Origin: Marinobacterium nitratireducens
Lineage (GTDB): Bacteria > Pseudomonadota > Gammaproteobacteria > Pseudomonadales > Balneatricaceae
Assembly: GCF_014645375.1 (NCBI RefSeq)
Contig: NZ_BMLT01000003.1
Location: 504,705-568,704 of the forward strand
Reading direction: 5' to 3'
Length of the DNA stretch: 64,000 nt
Each line of letters starts with the position of its first letter. Position 1 is the stretch's first letter. The position numbers were made by a program, and so were the translations under genes. This document shows positions 1 through 8,998 of this stretch, one piece after another. Under the pieces are notes generated by a model. It saw only the letters and a list, made by a program, of their open reading frames with translations. It had not been told where the DNA came from and did no database searches.

Positions 1-58
1 TAGCCACTCTAGATCAAACCGTAGGTAAGATAAGTACCACTTGAGCAAGGAGAGACTA

Positions 59-259
59 ATGGACTTCAAGGATACCCGAATCGGGATCAATGACGCTGCC
101 CGACTGCTGAACGTCCGGGCTTCAGAACTCAAGGCTGCGATCCAGAAAGGTGAGCCGCTCCGAGGCATCGAGCCGCCGAAGCCTCTACGCAAGCAAGGTG
201 ACCATGGCTGGGTATTTATAGCCGGTGATGTCATGAATGCTGCGGCCCTGATGAAGTAA
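59..259 (+). CDS. Small helix-turn-helix-like protein of the integrated element
   Basis: This is a 66-residue protein. I start it at the ATG at 59 because an AAGGAGA ribosome site (47-53) lies 5 bases upstream; the in-frame TTG at 41 has no such site. The N-terminal half (IGINDAARLLNVRASELKAA) reads like a helix-turn-helix in which a second helix inspects DNA, as in small phage and MerR/Xis-like regulators. The C-terminal part has a WVFIAGDV segment that could be a wing. It lies in the same orientation as the element genes that end at the integrase. A DNA-binding role is inferred from the fold pattern only. Confidence 0.55.
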   Translation: MDFKDTRIGINDAARLLNVRASELKAAIQKGEPLRGIEPPKPLRKQGDHGWVFIAGDVMNAAALMK

Positions 260-1222
260 CCCTCTCCAATCATAAGGGGCGCATCCGCGCCCTGTACGCG
301 GGTTGGTATCATTAAGACTCATGCAGTGACTTCAGGCCGTAGTTGATTCCACCTGGCTCAGCATCCGCAGGGTTGGGCGAAATATCATAACTGGGTACGA
401 CCGCATTACTGCAGGTTTTAAAGACTGCTGGAGACCTCCCCCCCCCCGGGGTCTTCAGTCTATTTTACCTGTAGCGGCTCAATAATCCTCAACACCATCT
501 CACTAAGAATCATTAGCCGATTCAACGACCCTATCTAGCATCACTGGCTCGGCACCTACAGGCTATAAAGCCAGAACCCACTCCAGCATAGGCTCAAGTA
601 ACATGAGTGAATTCGGTGTAATAACCGAACCCGATACACACCCGATATATCAACCTAATCTGTTACCAGCACCTGGGCAGAACCAAACTGAACACCACAC
701 AGACAAGATAGACATAGCAGACTGAATGGCTTGACCACAAACCATCTACTAAGACCTTGGCGAACCTAAATTAAATCCTGAATAAACTGAACACATCACT
801 AAGGAATAGCGCGGCATCCGCCGCGTGGCATGGTTATAAAAAAGACCGTGCCTAAATAGTTAACTAGACGCTTCCATACCATACCCAACCGATATTCTAT
901 CGATCATTATTCCTAACATTTAAACTATATAGAGCCGATAGACTAAATCACTTCTGCGGACCAATAGAACCAACCGAAAAAGGAGATAGACCATGAGCGA
1001 ATAGAGATAGACTGGCAACCCGCACAGCCTGGTAGATCAATGAACCAGGAGTATTACTTACTGGCTCAGGGCTCCAGCTTCTCAGGCCCGAGCAGCCGCC
1101 TCACACACCCCTAATCCATACACGCCCTCATCCATCGCACATACCGACAGGACTGCTATCTCGCAGGCCCTGCACCGGTAGGCAGCAAGCGACGAAGCAC
1201 CTTTAATCCCCAGGAGTTATCT
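260..1222. other. Gene-poor, AT-richer interval inside the integrated element
   Basis: I see no convincing coding region over about 960 bases. The composition is clearly more AT-rich than the host chromosome to the right. It contains a 10-base C run (437-446) inside a hairpin, a small GC hairpin near 812-826 and no recognisable tRNA or IS. It could hold an untranslated RNA, a control region or decayed genes. Confidence 0.5.
422..466 (+). terminator. Hairpin with T-run, probable terminator
   Basis: AGACTG (422-427) pairs with CAGTCT (455-460) and AGACC (432-436) with GGTCT (449-453), leaving a C-rich loop. ATTTT follows directly. It lies about 160 bases after the first small gene and faces the right way to end that transcript. 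Confidence 0.5.
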
Positions 1223-1414
1223 ATGACCCCTACCGCCTACGAACAGCTCGAACGTAAGAAGGTATTGATATATCCGACCTACGACAGCCTTCCGGAAGCA
1301 ATCATGGCAGCACAGATCCACTTGCAGATACATCGCAACGAACTGCTGCCTGTGCTCTATGGCTATCACAACACCTTGATCCAGGATCTCCAGAAGATCA
1401 TTGGTCGCAGATAG
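1223..1414 (+). CDS. Hypothetical protein, 63 aa
   Basis: This is a short ORF of 63 residues starting at ATG 1223 with a CAGGAG ribosome site about 9 bases upstream. The protein is rich in hydrophobic and aromatic residues without a signal peptide or membrane helix, and I recognise no family. It precedes the AlpA-like gene by 46 bases in the same direction, so it may be part of the same element transcript. Coding support rests on the start context and position. Confidence 0.45.
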   Translation: MTPTAYEQLERKKVLIYPTYDSLPEAIMAAQIHLQIHRNELLPVLYGYHNTLIQDLQKIIGRR

Positions 1415-1460
1415 CCTCAGCCCCTAATTTCAACTAACCAGTTAAGGAGGTAACAATTTT

Positions 1461-1712
1461 ATGGCCGACAAGCTTCTGAATCTCAAGCAAGTTGAGGATC
1501 TGATCGGTTTTAAACGAACCTGGATCTACGAGCAGGTAAGAAGTGGAACCTTCCCCTCGCCCATTCGGATCAACTCTAGGTCTCGTTGGTCTCATAGGGA
1601 TGTCCAGAAATGGATTACTAAACAGAAGCAGCGGAATCACCGTACCAGCTTCTGGAGTAGGAACTTCCTTCGCCCGTTTAATCAGTCGCGGCAGGTAAAG
1701 CCCCTCTTCTAA
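1461..1712 (+). CDS. AlpA-family phage regulator
   Basis: An 83-residue protein with a strong AAGGAGG ribosome site about 10 bases before its ATG. The N-terminal pattern (LNLKQVEDLIGFKRTWIYE, then FPSPIRI and a WSHRDVQKWI motif) is the signature of AlpA/Xis-like winged-helix proteins: recognition helix, wing, then a VxxWI helix. Such proteins bind DNA in prophages and islands and often switch on excision or the integrase. Here it sits just upstream of the excisionase-like and integrase genes, which fits. The last ~25 residues are basic and not part of the usual domain. Confidence 0.8.
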   Translation: MADKLLNLKQVEDLIGFKRTWIYEQVRSGTFPSPIRINSRSRWSHRDVQKWITKQKQRNHRTSFWSRNFLRPFNQSRQVKPLF

Positions 1713-1858
1713 TCCATAACCCGAGTCCACTTTGCACCGGACTCGAGACTCCATCCAACTAACCTCTGCCGAGTTGACCACCAGAAACCAACTCTCATCG
1801 TCCACTGTTGGTTACTCGGCCTATCTCTTATTTCATTGATCCAGGAGGATTAATTTCA

Positions 1859-2068
1859 ATGACTCAAAAAATCGTAACACTGCCTGGCCGCTGGATTCGC
1901 AGCAACCTGACGACTGCCACTTGGGGTATCAGTGCTGACTGTGCTCGGAAATACCGTGAACGGGGTATCTGGCTCGAAGGCAAGCACTGGAAGTACGACC
2001 CCATCGGCAAGGTTGTCTACAATCGGGAAGAAGTCGATAACTGGTTTGAGGAGCCGAGGGTCGCATGA
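1859..2068 (+). CDS. Excisionase-like protein
   Basis: A 69-residue protein. I start it at ATG 1859, preceded by CAGGAGGA, rather than at the upstream GTG. It contains a winged-helix-like core (GISADCARKYRERGIWL, then HWKYDPIGKVVYNREEVDNW) ending in the VxxW motif seen in phage excisionases. Its stop overlaps the integrase start in an ATGA, so the two are translationally coupled, as xis-int pairs often are. The role would be to bend DNA at the attachment site and bias the integrase toward excision. Confidence 0.75.
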   Translation: MTQKIVTLPGRWIRSNLTTATWGISADCARKYRERGIWLEGKHWKYDPIGKVVYNREEVDNWFEEPRVA

Positions 2069-3381
2069 GCAATCTACCGAAAGGTGTGGATCAGCTCCCG
2101 AAAGGGATCCAGATACACGGTAATCAGATCCGAATAGACTTCCGCTATCGAGGTGAACGCTGTCGAGAAGCACTGGAGCAAGTGGCCAGGATCACTAAGT
2201 CCTCCATCAGCTATGCGCAGAACAAACGCAACGTGATCCTTACCGAGATCAAAGAGGGTCGGTTCGACTACGCAGCCCACTTCCCCAACTCACCGAAAGC
2301 GCATCTCTACTCAGGCTATGGTGGGGATGTTACCCGTCGTACCGTGGAGGAAGGCACAACGAAGTGGCTTGAGGTGCAGAAAGCCAAGCGAGCCCACAGC
2401 ACCTACAAGAACTACAAACACAAAGCCGATTACGTCAGTAAGAAGTGGGGATCTCGGCGCATTGCTGAGATACCCAAGTCCGACATTGAGCTGTTTCAGT
2501 CGGAACTACTGGCCCAAGGGCTTAAGCCCAAGACGGTCAACGATATCTTCACTGCAGTACGGGGCATCTGGAGCGATGCCTTCCAGGACGGTGTGATCAA
2601 ACACAATCCCCTGGATCGTATCCAGAACCTCGAACGAGATGATGACGATGAGGGTTCGGCAGACCCGTTCTCCCGAGAAGAACTGGACCGGCTCGCGAAC
2701 ATCCTGACCAATCGGCCGATGGACATCAACATGTTCATGTTCACGGCCTGGTCTGGCCTATCACTTTCAGAGGTCATGGCACTGGCCTGGGAAGATATCG
2801 ATACCGAAACATGGACGTTGAAGGTTCAGCGTGCTCGAGTGTACACCCAGTACAAGGTACCGAAGGAACGTAGCAGGGTTCGTGTTGTTGAACTCATCGA
2901 TCCGGCTATCGACTGGCTCAAACGCCAGGAGCCTTTTACCAAGATGCTACCTCCCCAGGAGGTCGAGGTAATACAGCGGAACAACGTCACCACTCGTAAG
3001 GATGAGGTACGCTTTGTTTTCCTCAACGCACCGGATCGGGCACCTGAGAAGATTTCAGACAGCACCCCATGGTATGTGTCTTCCCTGGTTCGTCGTCATC
3101 GAAGTGCACTGCAGAAAGCCAAGCTAAGGGCTCGAGGCGCGAACCAGTACAGACACACTTTCGCCAGTCAGCTTCTGTCGAACTACATCCCGCTCGAATG
3201 GGTGGCACGTCAGTTGGGGCATGCCGATACGACTATGGTGAAACGCCATTATGGGTGTTGGATTCCGAACGACACTCGCTCGATGGCCGGGATGATTTCG
3301 CAGATGATGGGGTTCCGCAAGGACTCAGGCGGACAGGAAACCGGCGATTTGGTCCCAAAATGGTCCCAAGGAGGTAATTAA
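2065..3381 (+). CDS. int: Tyrosine recombinase (integrase) of the integrated element
   Basis: A 438-residue site-specific recombinase. Residues 10-75 look like an arm-type DNA-binding domain (the short type found before phage integrases), 95-190 is a SAM-like core-binding domain and 200-405 the catalytic domain. Visible catalytic residues are Lys near 264-267, Arg363 in QYRHT, His386 in LGH and the nucleophile Tyr396 in KRHYG. Two positions are odd: the first catalytic Arg (usually GLR) is Ser233 in GLSLSEV, and the His of HxxR is Asn360. The gene ends 35 bp before the 3' end of a tRNA-Thr gene, so the element probably integrated there and extends to the left beyond the window. Confidence 0.92.
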   Translation: MSNLPKGVDQLPKGIQIHGNQIRIDFRYRGERCREALEQVARITKSSISYAQNKRNVILTEIKEGRFDYAAHFPNSPKAHLYSGYGGDVTRRTVEEGTTKWLEVQKAKRAHSTYKNYKHKADYVSKKWGSRRIAEIPKSDIELFQSELLAQGLKPKTVNDIFTAVRGIWSDAFQDGVIKHNPLDRIQNLERDDDDEGSADPFSREELDRLANILTNRPMDINMFMFTAWSGLSLSEVMALAWEDIDTETWTLKVQRARVYTQYKVPKERSRVRVVELIDPAIDWLKRQEPFTKMLPPQEVEVIQRNNVTTRKDEVRFVFLNAPDRAPEKISDSTPWYVSSLVRRHRSALQKAKLRARGANQYRHTFASQLLSNYIPLEWVARQLGHADTTMVKRHYGCWIPNDTRSMAGMISQMMGFRKDSGGQETGDLVPKWSQGGN

Positions 3382-3416
3382 AAGAGAGAATAGCTTTAAA
3401 AATCAGACGCTTAAAA

Positions 3417-3440
3417 TGGTGCCGACAAGAGGATTCGAAC
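3417..3440. other. Probable attachment (att) site in the tRNA 3' end
   Basis: Elements with tyrosine integrases usually recombine in the T-arm and acceptor part of a tRNA gene and place int beside it. Here int ends 35 bp away and the tRNA remains whole. The second copy of the core, expected at the far end, is not in the window, so the boundary is inferred. Confidence 0.4.
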
Positions 3441-3492
3441 CTCCGACCTGTCCATTACGAGTGGACTGCTCTACCAGCTGAGCTATGTCGGC
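3417..3492 (-). tRNA. tRNA-Thr (anticodon CGT)
   Basis: The reverse strand folds as a full 76-nt cloverleaf with encoded CCA. The acceptor arms are GCCGACA and TGTCGGC, the discriminator base is A, the anticodon stem is GTCCA/TGGAC around the loop CTCGTAA, and the T-loop is TTCGAAT. The anticodon CGT reads ACG (Thr). Its 3' end points at the integrase gene. Confidence 0.97.
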
Positions 3493-3582
3493 ACAGGAAG
3501 GGCCTGACGACGCCAAGCCCTTGAACGATAACGGATATTAAATCTTCTATGCCGGCACGGCAAGTGCCGTCCCGCGATCGAA

Positions 3583-4320
3583 TCAGAGCGCGTTCATCCT
3601 GAAGCGGTACTCCTGCTTGGACAGGATCACCCCCCTCGGAATGATGGCCACCAGCCGCACGTCTTGGGTGATTATCTGACCTTCTCTCAGCATACGCTCC
3701 CCGACCTTGACCCGCCGCGACGCCGGATCGTCGGAATAGATATGCACGCTGAACTTGAGCTCCGGCAGGCTGCGCTGAACCTCGACCGGCAGCTGACGCC
3801 AGTAAGGCACATCGTCGTAAGGACTAGCCGGGGCGGCCGGCGTCTCGGCCACTGCGGTATCCGTTTCCGCTGCCGCCGGCTGTTGCTGTGCCGGCGCAGG
3901 CCTCTCGCTCGGCCGCGACGGCGGGGTTCTCACCACCGCGGTCGTGGCAGGCGCCGGCACCGGCTCTTGCACCTGAATCCGCACGCCGCGCAAATCATCG
4001 GCACTGGCGGCATCCGGGGCGATCGCGGCAACATCGCGCGGCGTCGGTGCGGCCGCAGACGGCTGTGATTCGGCCGGCGCGACCGTTGCCGCTTTTTCAA
4101 CAGGCACGACCACTCCGGTTTCCGGACCCGGCTGCATGGTGCGCTGCCACCAGACCAGCACGGCCATGATGGCCAGCAACGGTAACAGCCATTTCATGCG
4201 CCCACCCGGGCGGGTTTGCCGGCGTGGCCTGGCGATGACCGCCGCGCCCTCCGGGTTCGGTGGTGGCTCTGCTTTCCTTTTGGATTCCGACTGCTTCAGT
4301 GCATCAAGAATATAGGACAT
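3583..4320 (-). CDS. gspB: General secretion pathway protein B (GspB-like)
   Basis: A 245-residue inner-membrane protein. It begins with the MSYILDALKQSESKRK signature of GspB. A membrane helix lies near residues 43-58, followed by a long Pro/Ala-rich periplasmic linker (about 65-165). The C-terminal GspB domain is recognisable by DVPYWRQLP, LKFSVHIYSDDPASRRV and GERMLREGQ. Family members work with GspA to open the peptidoglycan for assembly of the T2SS secretin. The start codon is 3 bases after the gspA stop, so the two form an operon. The main T2SS operon lies 24 kb away in the same window. Confidence 0.9.
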   Translation of the reverse strand: MSYILDALKQSESKRKAEPPPNPEGAAVIARPRRQTRPGGRMKWLLPLLAIMAVLVWWQRTMQPGPETGVVVPVEKAATVAPAESQPSAAAPTPRDVAAIAPDAASADDLRGVRIQVQEPVPAPATTAVVRTPPSRPSERPAPAQQQPAAAETDTAVAETPAAPASPYDDVPYWRQLPVEVQRSLPELKFSVHIYSDDPASRRVKVGERMLREGQIITQDVRLVAIIPRGVILSKQEYRFRMNAL

Positions 4321-4323
4321 CGC

Positions 4324-6135
4324 TTACAACTCTTCCGACGACAGCAGCGGCAGGTCCTGACGGGTCCGGGTGTTGAGATGGATGGCCGTTTTCGGACCTA
4401 CCACCCCATCGACCGTCAGTCCCTGACGCATCTGAAAGTACCTTACCTGCTGGACCATGCGGGTATCGTAGGTGTTATGGGCCATGAGCTGCACGCCACC
4501 CTCGAGCTGCGCCATGGTCTGGCTGAGCCACTCCACCGCAGCGCCGGACGAACCCGGCCAGATCGGCGCCTGGTACCCCGGCGGCAGACGCCAGAACAGG
4601 GTGTAAGAGCCCGGCCAGGCCTGTTCCAGCTCCCGATACGGGACCGCCACGCTCTTGCCGTCGATCATCAGCAGCGCCTGCTCATCGTTGACCGACATCA
4701 CCGCCGCCTGAACGGTCTCTCCGGCGCCGGTTCTGAGACTGACAACCGCCGGTCGGTTAAGTGCCTGCAGCGATACCAGGTCTCCGGTGGAGAACAGACA
4801 ACCCAGCCCATGGCTCTCGGCGAAGCGGCAGACGACCGGATTCTGGCGCGGATCGTACTCGACGTGCCAGGCCGCAAACATCGACCGGTACGCATAAACC
4901 ATACCCAGGTCACTGTCCGACTGTTGCGGCCAGCTGAACGGACCGGGGATGTCGTTTGCGGCTGCCGGCGCCATCTCTGAGCCGGTCGTCAGCAGCGCCA
5001 GCTCCAGGGCACCGGCGCTGGCGGGCTCCTCGACCGGCAAACTGTCCGTGACATTGGCCGGCTCGGAGCGCTCGGGCATGGCTGCAGCGCTTGCCAGCGC
5101 AGACTGTTCCGGCACAGCAGGCTCGACTTCCGGCATCGCGGTCTGATCTGGCGGAGCCTCATCCGTACTCAGCAGGCTGAATTCCTTCAGCGCATCGAAG
5201 CGCGATTCGTCGGAAACCCAGGCCGCCACACCAAAGCCGATCACCCAGGCCAGCAGACCGGCAGCAACCGACAACCCCAGAATCCAGCGCCGGTTGTCGC
5301 CACCGGACAGCCGCACCGCGGCCTCGTCGCCGAACACCTCCCGCGCGGCCTTGATCAGCGTCGCCACTTCGACGCGGTTATCCCGCTGCACGAAGGTACC
5401 GAGCAGCGCGCGATCGCAAAGAATATTCACCACCCGGGGAATACCGCCTGACAGCTTGTACAGGCGCTTGAGCGTTCTGGCCGGGAAAATGGGCCTGTCC
5501 AGGCCCGCCACCGACAGCCGGTGCACGATATAGGCCTCGAGGTCCTTCTTCGGCAGCGCACCAAGATGGTAGCGGGCCGTAATGCGCTGGGACAGCTGGC
5601 GCAGCTCCGGACGCGCCAGCAGCTCCAGCAGCTCCGGCTGCCCCACCAACACCATCTGCAGCAGCTTGCACTCGTTGGTCTCGAGGTTGGTCAGCAGACG
5701 AATCTGCTCGAGCAGTGTGGCGCCAAGGTTCTGCGCCTCATCGATGATCAGGACGGTATTGCGGCCGCGGGCATGGGTTTCCAGCAGGTGGCGGTTGATC
5801 AGATCGATGTAGGTTTTGCTGCGAACCTGTTCACCCTGCGGGTACTCGATACCCAGTTCGTCGCACAGGGCGGCAAGCAGCTCTTCGACGGTCGCTTTCG
5901 GATTCAGAATAACGGCGACATCGGTGTTGTCGGGCAACTGCTCGAGCAGGCACCGGCAAACCGTGGTCTTGCCGGTACCGACTTCCCCGGTCAGCAGAAC
6001 GAAGCCGCCATTGCTGCTGATCCCGTACATCAGGTGCGCCAGAGCCTCCTGATGCTGTTCGCTCTGATAGAGATAGCGGGGATTCGGTGCTATCGAAAAC
6101 GGGGACTCGGTCAACCCGAAGTAACTGTTATACAT
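4324..6135 (-). CDS. gspA: GspA/ExeA-like AAA ATPase with peptidoglycan-binding domain
   Basis: A 603-residue protein starting at ATG 6135 (MYNSYFGLTESPFS), the usual start of ExeA proteins; the longer open frame upstream has no homology signature. The AAA domain carries Walker A GEVGTGKT (50-57) and Walker B VLIIDEAQ (128-135). One membrane helix spans about 284-306. The periplasmic part has a linker, a degenerate C39-like region (about 395-500) and a peptidoglycan-binding domain near the C-terminus (TVDGVVGPKT). GspA uses ATP hydrolysis and wall binding to help the GspD secretin assemble. It is the first gene of gspAB and is divergent from the VpsR-like regulator. Confidence 0.92.
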   Translation of the reverse strand: MYNSYFGLTESPFSIAPNPRYLYQSEQHQEALAHLMYGISSNGGFVLLTGEVGTGKTTVCRCLLEQLPDNTDVAVILNPKATVEELLAALCDELGIEYPQGEQVRSKTYIDLINRHLLETHARGRNTVLIIDEAQNLGATLLEQIRLLTNLETNECKLLQMVLVGQPELLELLARPELRQLSQRITARYHLGALPKKDLEAYIVHRLSVAGLDRPIFPARTLKRLYKLSGGIPRVVNILCDRALLGTFVQRDNRVEVATLIKAAREVFGDEAAVRLSGGDNRRWILGLSVAAGLLAWVIGFGVAAWVSDESRFDALKEFSLLSTDEAPPDQTAMPEVEPAVPEQSALASAAAMPERSEPANVTDSLPVEEPASAGALELALLTTGSEMAPAAANDIPGPFSWPQQSDSDLGMVYAYRSMFAAWHVEYDPRQNPVVCRFAESHGLGCLFSTGDLVSLQALNRPAVVSLRTGAGETVQAAVMSVNDEQALLMIDGKSVAVPYRELEQAWPGSYTLFWRLPPGYQAPIWPGSSGAAVEWLSQTMAQLEGGVQLMAHNTYDTRMVQQVRYFQMRQGLTVDGVVGPKTAIHLNTRTRQDLPLLSSEEL

Positions 6136-6574
6136 CTCGGATACCACTCGAGGGTTCAGTATGGAGTAACTATAGATGTTGCCATGCGCTTTTACTCCTC
6201 GCGGCAGGAAGCGTTCAACGGACCTCAATGTACCGCCGAAACCTGCTGGCCTGCACCCGATAATGCCCGTCAACTGTATCAATATGAATACAAAGCAAGA
6301 TGCGACAACCACCATTGCATCATTATCCGGTTGTATTCCGGGCACACAACTATACTTGTTACACAAACAGAACAAAAAAGTGTCGCTCTCCAGCAACCCA
6401 TCCCCCGGATGCCATCGAGGAGCCATGATCATTCGAAGTCAGGTGCCAGCGACCCGCCACTTCGGAAGAACGAAAAAGCCAAAAACACAGCCGCTTCTCG
6501 AAGTGCCTCAGGCCAGGGGTTTCTGAACTCTGGGAACCTTCCGGCCATCCGGGCCCAAACAGTCCGTAAACACC
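6136..6574. other. Divergent intergenic region between gspA and the VpsR-like gene
   Basis: About 440 bases with an AT-rich centre (roughly 6270-6390) where the two divergent promoters probably lie. Short open frames cross it but none has a ribosome site or a family signature. I see no hairpin array or repeat here. Confidence 0.5.
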
Positions 6575-7963
6575 ATGCAAATAGCCAACAAGGAGCAGGG
6601 ACGGGATACAGACAGTTCGGGCATGGCCGCCCGCAAGGCGCTCTTTCTCGATGTATCGGACCGAAAGCGTCCTTCGAACTTCGAGCTCAACCTACAGGGC
6701 TGGCAACTGGACCGGGTGACCGATCTCGACAGCGCTCGCGAACTCCTGCGCGATCAGGATTACTACGTCGGCCTGGTCAAACTCGACTGGCCGTCGATCA
6801 ACGACCGCGATGAAATCGAAGACTTCTTCCATCAGGACCAGTTTACCGCCTGGATTGCTCTGACGACCCCGGAGGTCATGCGCGACCACGCCTTCAGGCG
6901 CATGCTGTATGAAAATTTCTACGACTACTTCACCCTGCCGTTGGAGAACAACGAGAGTTACCTGCGTGCGACCCTCGGTCACGCCTACGGTATCAGTCGT
7001 CTGCGCAAGCTCGAGGACAAGCAGCTGTCCCATCTCGACGAGTTCCACATGGTCGGGGCAAGCCCGAGCATCATGGAAATCTTCAAGCAGATTCGCAAGG
7101 TCTCCACAGCCGAAGCGCCGGTGCTGATTACCGGCGAAAGCGGTACCGGCAAGGAGCTGATAGCGCGCGCCATCCACCAGCGATCGTCGCGCCACAAAGG
7201 GCCTTTCATTGCGGTCAACTGCGGCTCACTGCCGGATACGCTGGTCGCCTCGGAGCTGTTCGGCTACGAAAAGGGCGCCTTTACCGGTGCCTACAAGCGC
7301 AAGATCGGCCGTCTGGAAGCGGCCAATGAAGGCACCATCTTTCTCGACGAGATCGGCGATCTGCCGCTGGACATGCAGGTGCACCTGCTGCGCTTTCTGC
7401 AGGAGCAGACGCTGGAGCGGCTCGGCAGCAACTCCAGCATTCGCGTCAACTCCCGTGTCATCGCCGCCACCAATATCGATCTGGAGCAGGCGGTAGAAAA
7501 TGGCGATTTTCGCGAGGATCTATACTACCGCCTCAACGTGCTGACCATAAGAGTGCCTGCACTGCGCGAGCGTGACGGCGATATCGAACTGCTGGCACGC
7601 TTCTTCTTCCAGAAATTCCGCAGCGAACAGGGCTGCCATGTACGCGGCTTCACCCAGCAGGCGTTGGCCGCCATGGCCATCTACGACTGGCCCGGCAATG
7701 TGCGGGAACTGATCAACCGCGTACGTCGCGCCATGGTCATGAGCGACAACCGCCTGATCACCCCGGCCGACCTCGGGCTGGACGACAACCTGTACAGCAG
7801 CGGTCAGCAGATCACCCTGGAAGATGCCCGCAACAGCGCCGAGAAGCAGGCCATCCGACAGGGCCTTGAACTCAGTCACGACAACGTCTCCAAGGCAGCC
7901 CGCATGCTCGGTGTATCCCGGGTAACGCTCTACCGCCTGATGGACAAATACCATATCCGCTGA
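6575..7963 (+). CDS. VpsR-like sigma-54-dependent activator
   Basis: A 462-residue NtrC-family regulator. Residues about 20-140 form a receiver-like domain. An Asp (71) sits near the phospho-acceptor position, but the usual acidic pair is lacking and the conserved Lys-Pro is replaced by Leu-Pro (YFTLPLEN), as in degenerate receivers of the VpsR/PrsR group. The AAA+ domain has Walker A GESGTGKE (187-194), the sigma-54 contact loop GAFTGA (234-239) and Walker B around D258-E259. A Fis-type helix-turn-helix closes the protein (about 438-460). Vibrio VpsR binds c-di-GMP and drives matrix genes. Three sigma-54-like promoters lie within 14 kb. The start is uncertain: neither ATG 6575 nor ATG 6623 has a clear ribosome site. 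Confidence 0.88.
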   Translation: MQIANKEQGRDTDSSGMAARKALFLDVSDRKRPSNFELNLQGWQLDRVTDLDSARELLRDQDYYVGLVKLDWPSINDRDEIEDFFHQDQFTAWIALTTPEVMRDHAFRRMLYENFYDYFTLPLENNESYLRATLGHAYGISRLRKLEDKQLSHLDEFHMVGASPSIMEIFKQIRKVSTAEAPVLITGESGTGKELIARAIHQRSSRHKGPFIAVNCGSLPDTLVASELFGYEKGAFTGAYKRKIGRLEAANEGTIFLDEIGDLPLDMQVHLLRFLQEQTLERLGSNSSIRVNSRVIAATNIDLEQAVENGDFREDLYYRLNVLTIRVPALRERDGDIELLARFFFQKFRSEQGCHVRGFTQQALAAMAIYDWPGNVRELINRVRRAMVMSDNRLITPADLGLDDNLYSSGQQITLEDARNSAEKQAIRQGLELSHDNVSKAARMLGVSRVTLYRLMDKYHIR

Positions 7964-8012
7964 AAGATATTCGCCGCGGGGCAGTGCCCGTAAGTTTGGG
8001 TACGCGGCCCCC

Positions 8013-8196
8013 GTAGGAGCTCACTCCGTGAGTGATCTTGTTTCCCCTCTCAAAGCGGCCCTGCGCCGCGGAAACCGGCCCCGCAGCTGCCCACTCCGTC
8101 CTGATTCCACCGCCCCCGAACGCTTCGCTCGCGGAGCGAGCTCCTACCTGGCACCACACCCGCCGTAGGAGCTCACTCCGTGAGCGATTTTTTTTT
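8013..8196. repeat. Three REP palindromes, the last acting as terminator
   Basis: Units at 8013-8036, 8124-8147 (inverted) and 8165-8188 share the GTAGGAGCTC...GAGC palindrome core found throughout the window. The third unit, GCTCAC-tcc-GTGAGC (8171-8185), is followed by nine T residues and so makes a good Rho-independent terminator for the regulator gene. Confidence 0.85.
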
Positions 8197-8369
8197 AATT
8201 TTCCCAAACCGCAAGGCCCCCAAGCCCCCCTCGATGCCGCGCAAAACTACCCACCCTGCAACTTAAACGAAACAGCGAAAACCCGGTTTTGTTAAGAAAA
8301 GGAAACAAATCGACCCACCGAACGGTCACCAAAAGTTAAAAAGCCCATAAAATCAGCTACTTAATTAAG

Positions 8370-8385
8370 TGGCTTGATACTTGCG
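8370..8385 (+). promoter_or_regulatory. Sigma-54-type promoter (-24/-12)
   Basis: TGGCTTGATACTTGC matches TGGC-N7-TTGC with the exact spacing of the sigma-54 consensus. It lies in an AT-rich stretch 400 bp after a sigma-54 activator gene and about 180 bp before a small ORF. The base after TTGC is G rather than A/T. Confidence 0.55.
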
Positions 8386-8566
8386 TAATATTATTCAAAG
8401 AGTAAAAAAGCTGGCACCCGTCACGCCAAGAGCCAGCCCGGGAAAAGGGACCTTTTTGCCAGCAGGAGGACTCCAACAGCAGGTAGACCATAATCCAGAT
8501 CGCCGCCCAGTACGTACAAACTGTCGGTTACAGCGCAGATTACCGGCAAGCGAGAGGTGCGGTCTG

Positions 8567-8803
8567 ATGAAATCGGGCAACAAGATGACCATCTCCAAGA
8601 GTCACTACCATCGCAACCGACTGCTGCGTGACAGAATCCGCAGGGGTGACTCTCAGACCAAAAGCAACGCCTCTGCCACCTCACAACGATCCGACACCCC
8701 ACCCGACGATCTCGATCTGCCCGACTACTTCCGCGACGCCGCGAACCCCTCGTACGAAGACGCCCCCGCTCCCATCGTTATCCTCTGGGACGAAGTTGCC
8801 TGA
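8567..8803 (+). CDS. Small acidic-tail hypothetical protein
   Basis: A possible 78-residue protein starting at ATG 8567 with AGAGG 9 bases upstream. The N-terminal half is basic (SHYHRNRLLRDRIRRG) and the C-terminal half acidic (DDLDLPDYFRDAANPSYEDA). It has no signal peptide or membrane helix and I recognise no family. It is the first ORF after the sigma-54-like promoter at 8370. Its leader (8397-8566) contains a stable hairpin, GCTGGCA (8410-8416) with TGCCAGC (8457-8463). Coding status rests on position only. Confidence 0.4.
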   Translation: MKSGNKMTISKSHYHRNRLLRDRIRRGDSQTKSNASATSQRSDTPPDDLDLPDYFRDAANPSYEDAPAPIVILWDEVA

Positions 8804-8998
8804 AGCTGTTCCAGCTATGAAACAGGTTTGGCGCTCTACTCAAAAACCTGCGACCAAACTTGGCTGCCACCAGGCGGCTATTGTTAACAAACCAATACAT
8901 ATCGCGGCCCGCCGAAACCCCACTGTATCCATATAGCAACACTTCTAGCGAAACTCTAGTTATTACTGTTGCACCTGTCTCAGCCTTATTACACAACC

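Noticed and set aside
1434..1805. 123-codon minus-strand frame over the AlpA-like gene
   Set aside because: It lacks a ribosome site and is opposite a gene with a strong AAGGAGG and a clear AlpA pattern.
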